DNA from: Primulina eburnea
Lineage: Eukaryota; Streptophyta; Magnoliopsida; Lamiales; Gesneriaceae
Assembly (NCBI RefSeq): GCF_022965805.1
Contig: NC_133104.1
Span: forward strand, 42,700,682 to 42,764,681
Reading direction: 5' to 3'
DNA: 64,000 nucleotides
Part shown: positions 62,801 to 64,000 of the stretch, in pieces
Layout: each line of letters starts with the position of its first letter
Position numbering within the stretch: position 1 is the stretch's first letter
The notes under the pieces: generated by a model
What the model was told of the DNA's origin: nothing
Databases searched by the model: none
What the model saw: the letters and a program-made list of their open reading frames with translations, nothing else
Position numbers and translations under genes: made by a program

Positions 62801-63842
62801 AAGAATATTCACTGGGAGCTAATAGTTTGCAGCGAAGCTAGCACTGTGTGACCTGCATAATTCTTGTTTCATTGTTTCAAGAACTTATGTATTTTCTTGT
62901 TTGGATTTTCTGCTAGACGTTCTATAGATATTCATTTAGTCCTTCATAGTCCTCTACATTATTAATTCATCCGGGCAGAAAACCTGTTGTCAGACGCTTT
63001 TTTTGGCCTCCAGAAATTCCACGTCTCATTTGATTCCCAACAATCGTGTCCCGACATTGATCAAGTCCCAATATCTGTACATCTAAGAATTTATCATTGA
63101 TGCCAACGGTAGGAAGTCATCTTTTTTAACTTACTTTAAGTTGCCTGCTGTTTCTCATCTTACCTTGAGTATGTAGTCAGTAATAAGACTGCTCTCAACT
63201 CCTTCCAGTGCAGTTGCCTTACGAAACAACACCACAAAGTTTAAAAATATAAAAGTCGAACTCCTGTGCATGCGATAATGATGACATTTTATTAGCTAAA
63301 TACATTGAATCATCCTGTTCTACCTTCATAAAAAGATCAACCTCCGCATCTGGGATAATACCTGCTTCTTTTTCCCTTCTTGCAACCTCCTCCAAGAGTT
63401 CTAAAGATACTCAGAGAAGTTAAAAACGATAAAGGTACTTGGTGCATTTTAGTTACATGATAGTTAACTTATTCTGCATAGCTTGTAAAAGAGAATATAA
63501 ATACCATATCGAGATCCAACCCCTTGGCACCTGGCAGAGAAATCTAGTATTTCTGCTACAGTCATCTCTGAGACATGAATATCGTTCTGACTAACGTATG
63601 CGGATGTCTTCTGAGGGACAAATTCTTTGAATTCATGCCCGTTGTAAGTGATTCCTCCACTTACCTATTCCACATAGTTAAGAAAGAGATTCATTTTTCA
63701 TTTCTTCTTTTTTTTCCCTCTAAAAGTCTTGAATTTGATAACTTCAGAACAACCGACCTTTAAGTTGGGATTTAACCTGCCTGCCAGGGCTAACAAAAGG
63801 GTTGTTTTTCCACTGGATGGTGGTCCTAATAGAAGGGCAATC
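56885..63842 (-). CDS. PDR-type full-size ABCG transporter, 5' partial
   Basis: Twenty exons are visible, reading down from 63842-63758, 63664-63505, 63400-63324, 63217-63164, 63074-62984, 62784-62483, 62297-61699, 61052-60892, 60250-60141, 60023-59870, 59790-59635, 59556-59384, 59297-58965, 58884-58594, 58488-58405, 58327-58194, 58105-57878, 57791-57620, 57493-57239 and 57157-56885. They give 1296 continuous residues. Order is NBD1 (Walker [10 protein letters not shown], signature [11 protein letters not shown], Walker [14 protein letters not shown]), TMD1 ([21 protein letters not shown]; ending near ASRWMNKL), linker, NBD2 ([44 protein letters not shown]) and TMD2 ([38 protein letters not shown]). 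That NBD-TMD reverse order with the degenerate second signature defines the plant PDR subfamily, ATP-driven plasma-membrane exporters of terpenoids, hormones or xenobiotics. The substrate cannot be read from sequence. The N-terminal exons lie beyond the window. The intron at 58964-58885 uses a GC donor. Confidence 0.94.
62345..62396. repeat. Copy of a transporter exon fragment inside the adjacent intron
   Basis: This intronic stretch repeats about 50 bp of exon sequence found at about 62070-62120 (shared core TTTGAGAAGAACACTTTTAC followed by TGACTAAATACTT). On the minus strand both encode [12 protein letters not shown]. It lies 50-100 bp upstream of the start of the exon it resembles. Confidence 0.85.
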
Positions 63843-64000
63843 CTTCAAAAATGACACACATATAAGTTAGACCGGTGAGTGTTGAATAGTTAATGGAGAT
63901 GGCTCGATCAAATCTCATACCATAAATAAGTTGTAACATATTGTAAGTAGTCGATTTCAAAAATGTTTGTGCTATATGTGGGCTGTGGCGCAACATTCTC

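Overview
The window is nuclear DNA from a flowering plant. Genes are split by many AT-rich introns with GT-AG borders, gene density is low, and intergenic DNA is full of short non-autonomous transposons and TA microsatellites. The proteins belong to families typical of eudicots (PWWP, DUF868, CHUP1-like, type-B hexokinase, LysM receptor kinase, plastidic NADP-malic enzyme, PDR-type ABCG transporter). An asterid such as a member of the Lamiales is my guess and is weakly based.

Layout. 1-2616 (+): 3' part of a serine/acidic-rich gene ending in an occludin/ELL domain. 4976-5587 (-): intronless CHMP1 (ESCRT-III). 6525-10209 (-): PWWP-domain gene, three coding exons. 11861-12790 (-): intronless DUF868 gene. 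13964-18380 (-): CHUP1/IPGA1-like gene broken by a solo LTR inside a coding exon, a nonsense codon and frameshifts. 18381-23323: transposon-rich spacer. 23324-27918 (+): type-B hexokinase, nine exons, two one-base frameshifts. 27919-32960: spacer with MITEs. 32961-40341 (+): LYK3-type LysM receptor kinase, eleven exons, one one-base frameshift in the last exon. 41488-46223 (+): 5'-truncated, decayed MMS19/MET18 pseudogene. 47025-52706 (-): intact plastidic NADP-malic enzyme with 20 coding exons. 52707-56884: spacer. 56885 to about 63842 (-): PDR/ABCG full-size transporter whose 5' exons lie outside the window.

The genes are unrelated single-copy plant genes and do not form a pathway or operon. 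The notable content is structural: an hAT-type MITE family whose ends are 15-bp palindromes (at least six copies with recognisable 8-bp target duplications, plus several decayed ones); a 1974-bp solo LTR that splits a conserved CHUP1-family block; a Tourist-like MITE; a 253-bp TG...CA element with a perfect 30-bp inverted repeat; and three tandem or dispersed duplications in introns, one of which copies a splice acceptor and the first codons of a malic-enzyme exon. No wholly new system was recognised. One-base indels in otherwise well-conserved genes could be real decay or residual assembly error, and this cannot be decided from the sequence alone.
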